A stretch of DNA of 64,000 nt from Treponema denticola. Lineage in GTDB: Bacteria > Spirochaetota > Spirochaetia > Treponematales > Treponemataceae. Numbering within the stretch: position 1 is the first letter of the stretch; every line of letters begins with the position of its first letter. Under the pieces are notes generated by a model. That model saw only the letters and a list, made by a program, of their open reading frames with translations, did no database searches and was not told the origin of the DNA. The translations under genes were made by a program, and so were the position numbers. Where the stretch lies: contig NZ_CP051302.1 of NCBI RefSeq assembly GCF_024181405.1, positions 1,488,001 to 1,552,000 on the forward strand, written 5' to 3'. Positions 63,928 through 64,000 of this stretch are shown here, piece after piece.

Positions 63928-64000
63928 ATGTCTAACAATATGATATGCTTAAATTCGGAAATAAAAAGCGGAATCTTTTATACCGAAAAATCAAACGAGT
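63928..64000 (+). CDS. Start of an unidentified gene (3' truncated)
   Basis: The frame reads MSNNMICLNSEIKSGIFYTE and runs out of the window open. An in-frame ATG nine bases earlier lies inside the -10 box. The 24 residues are too few to assign a family. It is divergent from infC. Confidence 0.5.
   Translation, partial: MSNNMICLNSEIKSGIFYTEKSNE

Noticed and set aside
1..64000. CRISPR array, tRNA or rRNA genes
   Set aside because: No regularly spaced repeats, no cloverleaf or rRNA-like sequence was recognised by eye.

Overview
The window reads as a low-GC, gene-dense spirochaete chromosome, most likely Treponema denticola or a very close relative. The reasons are a 685-residue oligopeptidase B, a selenocysteine-containing glycine reductase component (grdB with an in-frame TGA, next to grdE), many treponemal lipoproteins, a UPF0164 outer-membrane family protein, and a clpS-clpA-aat cluster. 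No rRNA, tRNA or CRISPR array was seen. Species assignment is inference from gene content, not from a search.

Layout. 1-2227: peptidoglycan-recycling pair (serine hydrolase end, NamZ). 2280-5815: a GC-richer islet with a GT2 glycosyltransferase and a large lipoprotein. 6044-10499: pyrC, a small unknown, a DEAD-box helicase, and pyrF. 10489-21926: a tightly coupled six-gene minus-strand operon (periplasmic TPR/coiled-coil protein, propeller-sensor/SpoIIE phosphatase, Gld-type ABC transporter, DUF4340), divergent from a UPF0164 barrel protein. 23379-27896: parC and a polar amino-acid (cystine-like) ABC transporter. 28001-30889: grdE-grdB with promoter, SECIS-like hairpin and terminator. 30930-36318: queH and a DHH phosphoesterase divergent from clpS-clpA-aat (N-degron pathway). 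36335-37031: a VapBC-type toxin-antitoxin with a palindromic operator. 37056-41081: an MFS transporter and a Co/Ni ECF transporter. 41091-42813: a repeat-rich stretch with an intact Rpn nuclease, a broken Rpn gene split by a 160-base structured insertion, and short dispersed repeats. 42871-53544: alpha-2-macroglobulin, ankyrin protein, opdB and pbpC. 53541-61397: cysteine desulfidase, an FGE-like membrane protein, a lipase, and an envelope cluster (TPR lipoproteins, OmpA, MltD). 61405-63868: infC-rpmI-rplT-zapB-like-zapA-yaiI. A truncated gene starts at 63928.

Themes. Many genes serve the cell envelope and amino-acid fermentation (glycine reductase, cystine uptake, cysteine desulfidase, oligopeptidase). 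Promoters of the form TTGAxx-17-TATAAT-like can be read upstream of many units. In six of them the -10 box ends only 6-10 bases before a start codon that has no Shine-Dalgarno, which suggests leaderless mRNAs. Other notable points are an internal ribosome-binding site and ATG at the domain border of the 1533-residue SpoIIE protein, the repeat families around the Rpn remnants, and the GC-rich islet.
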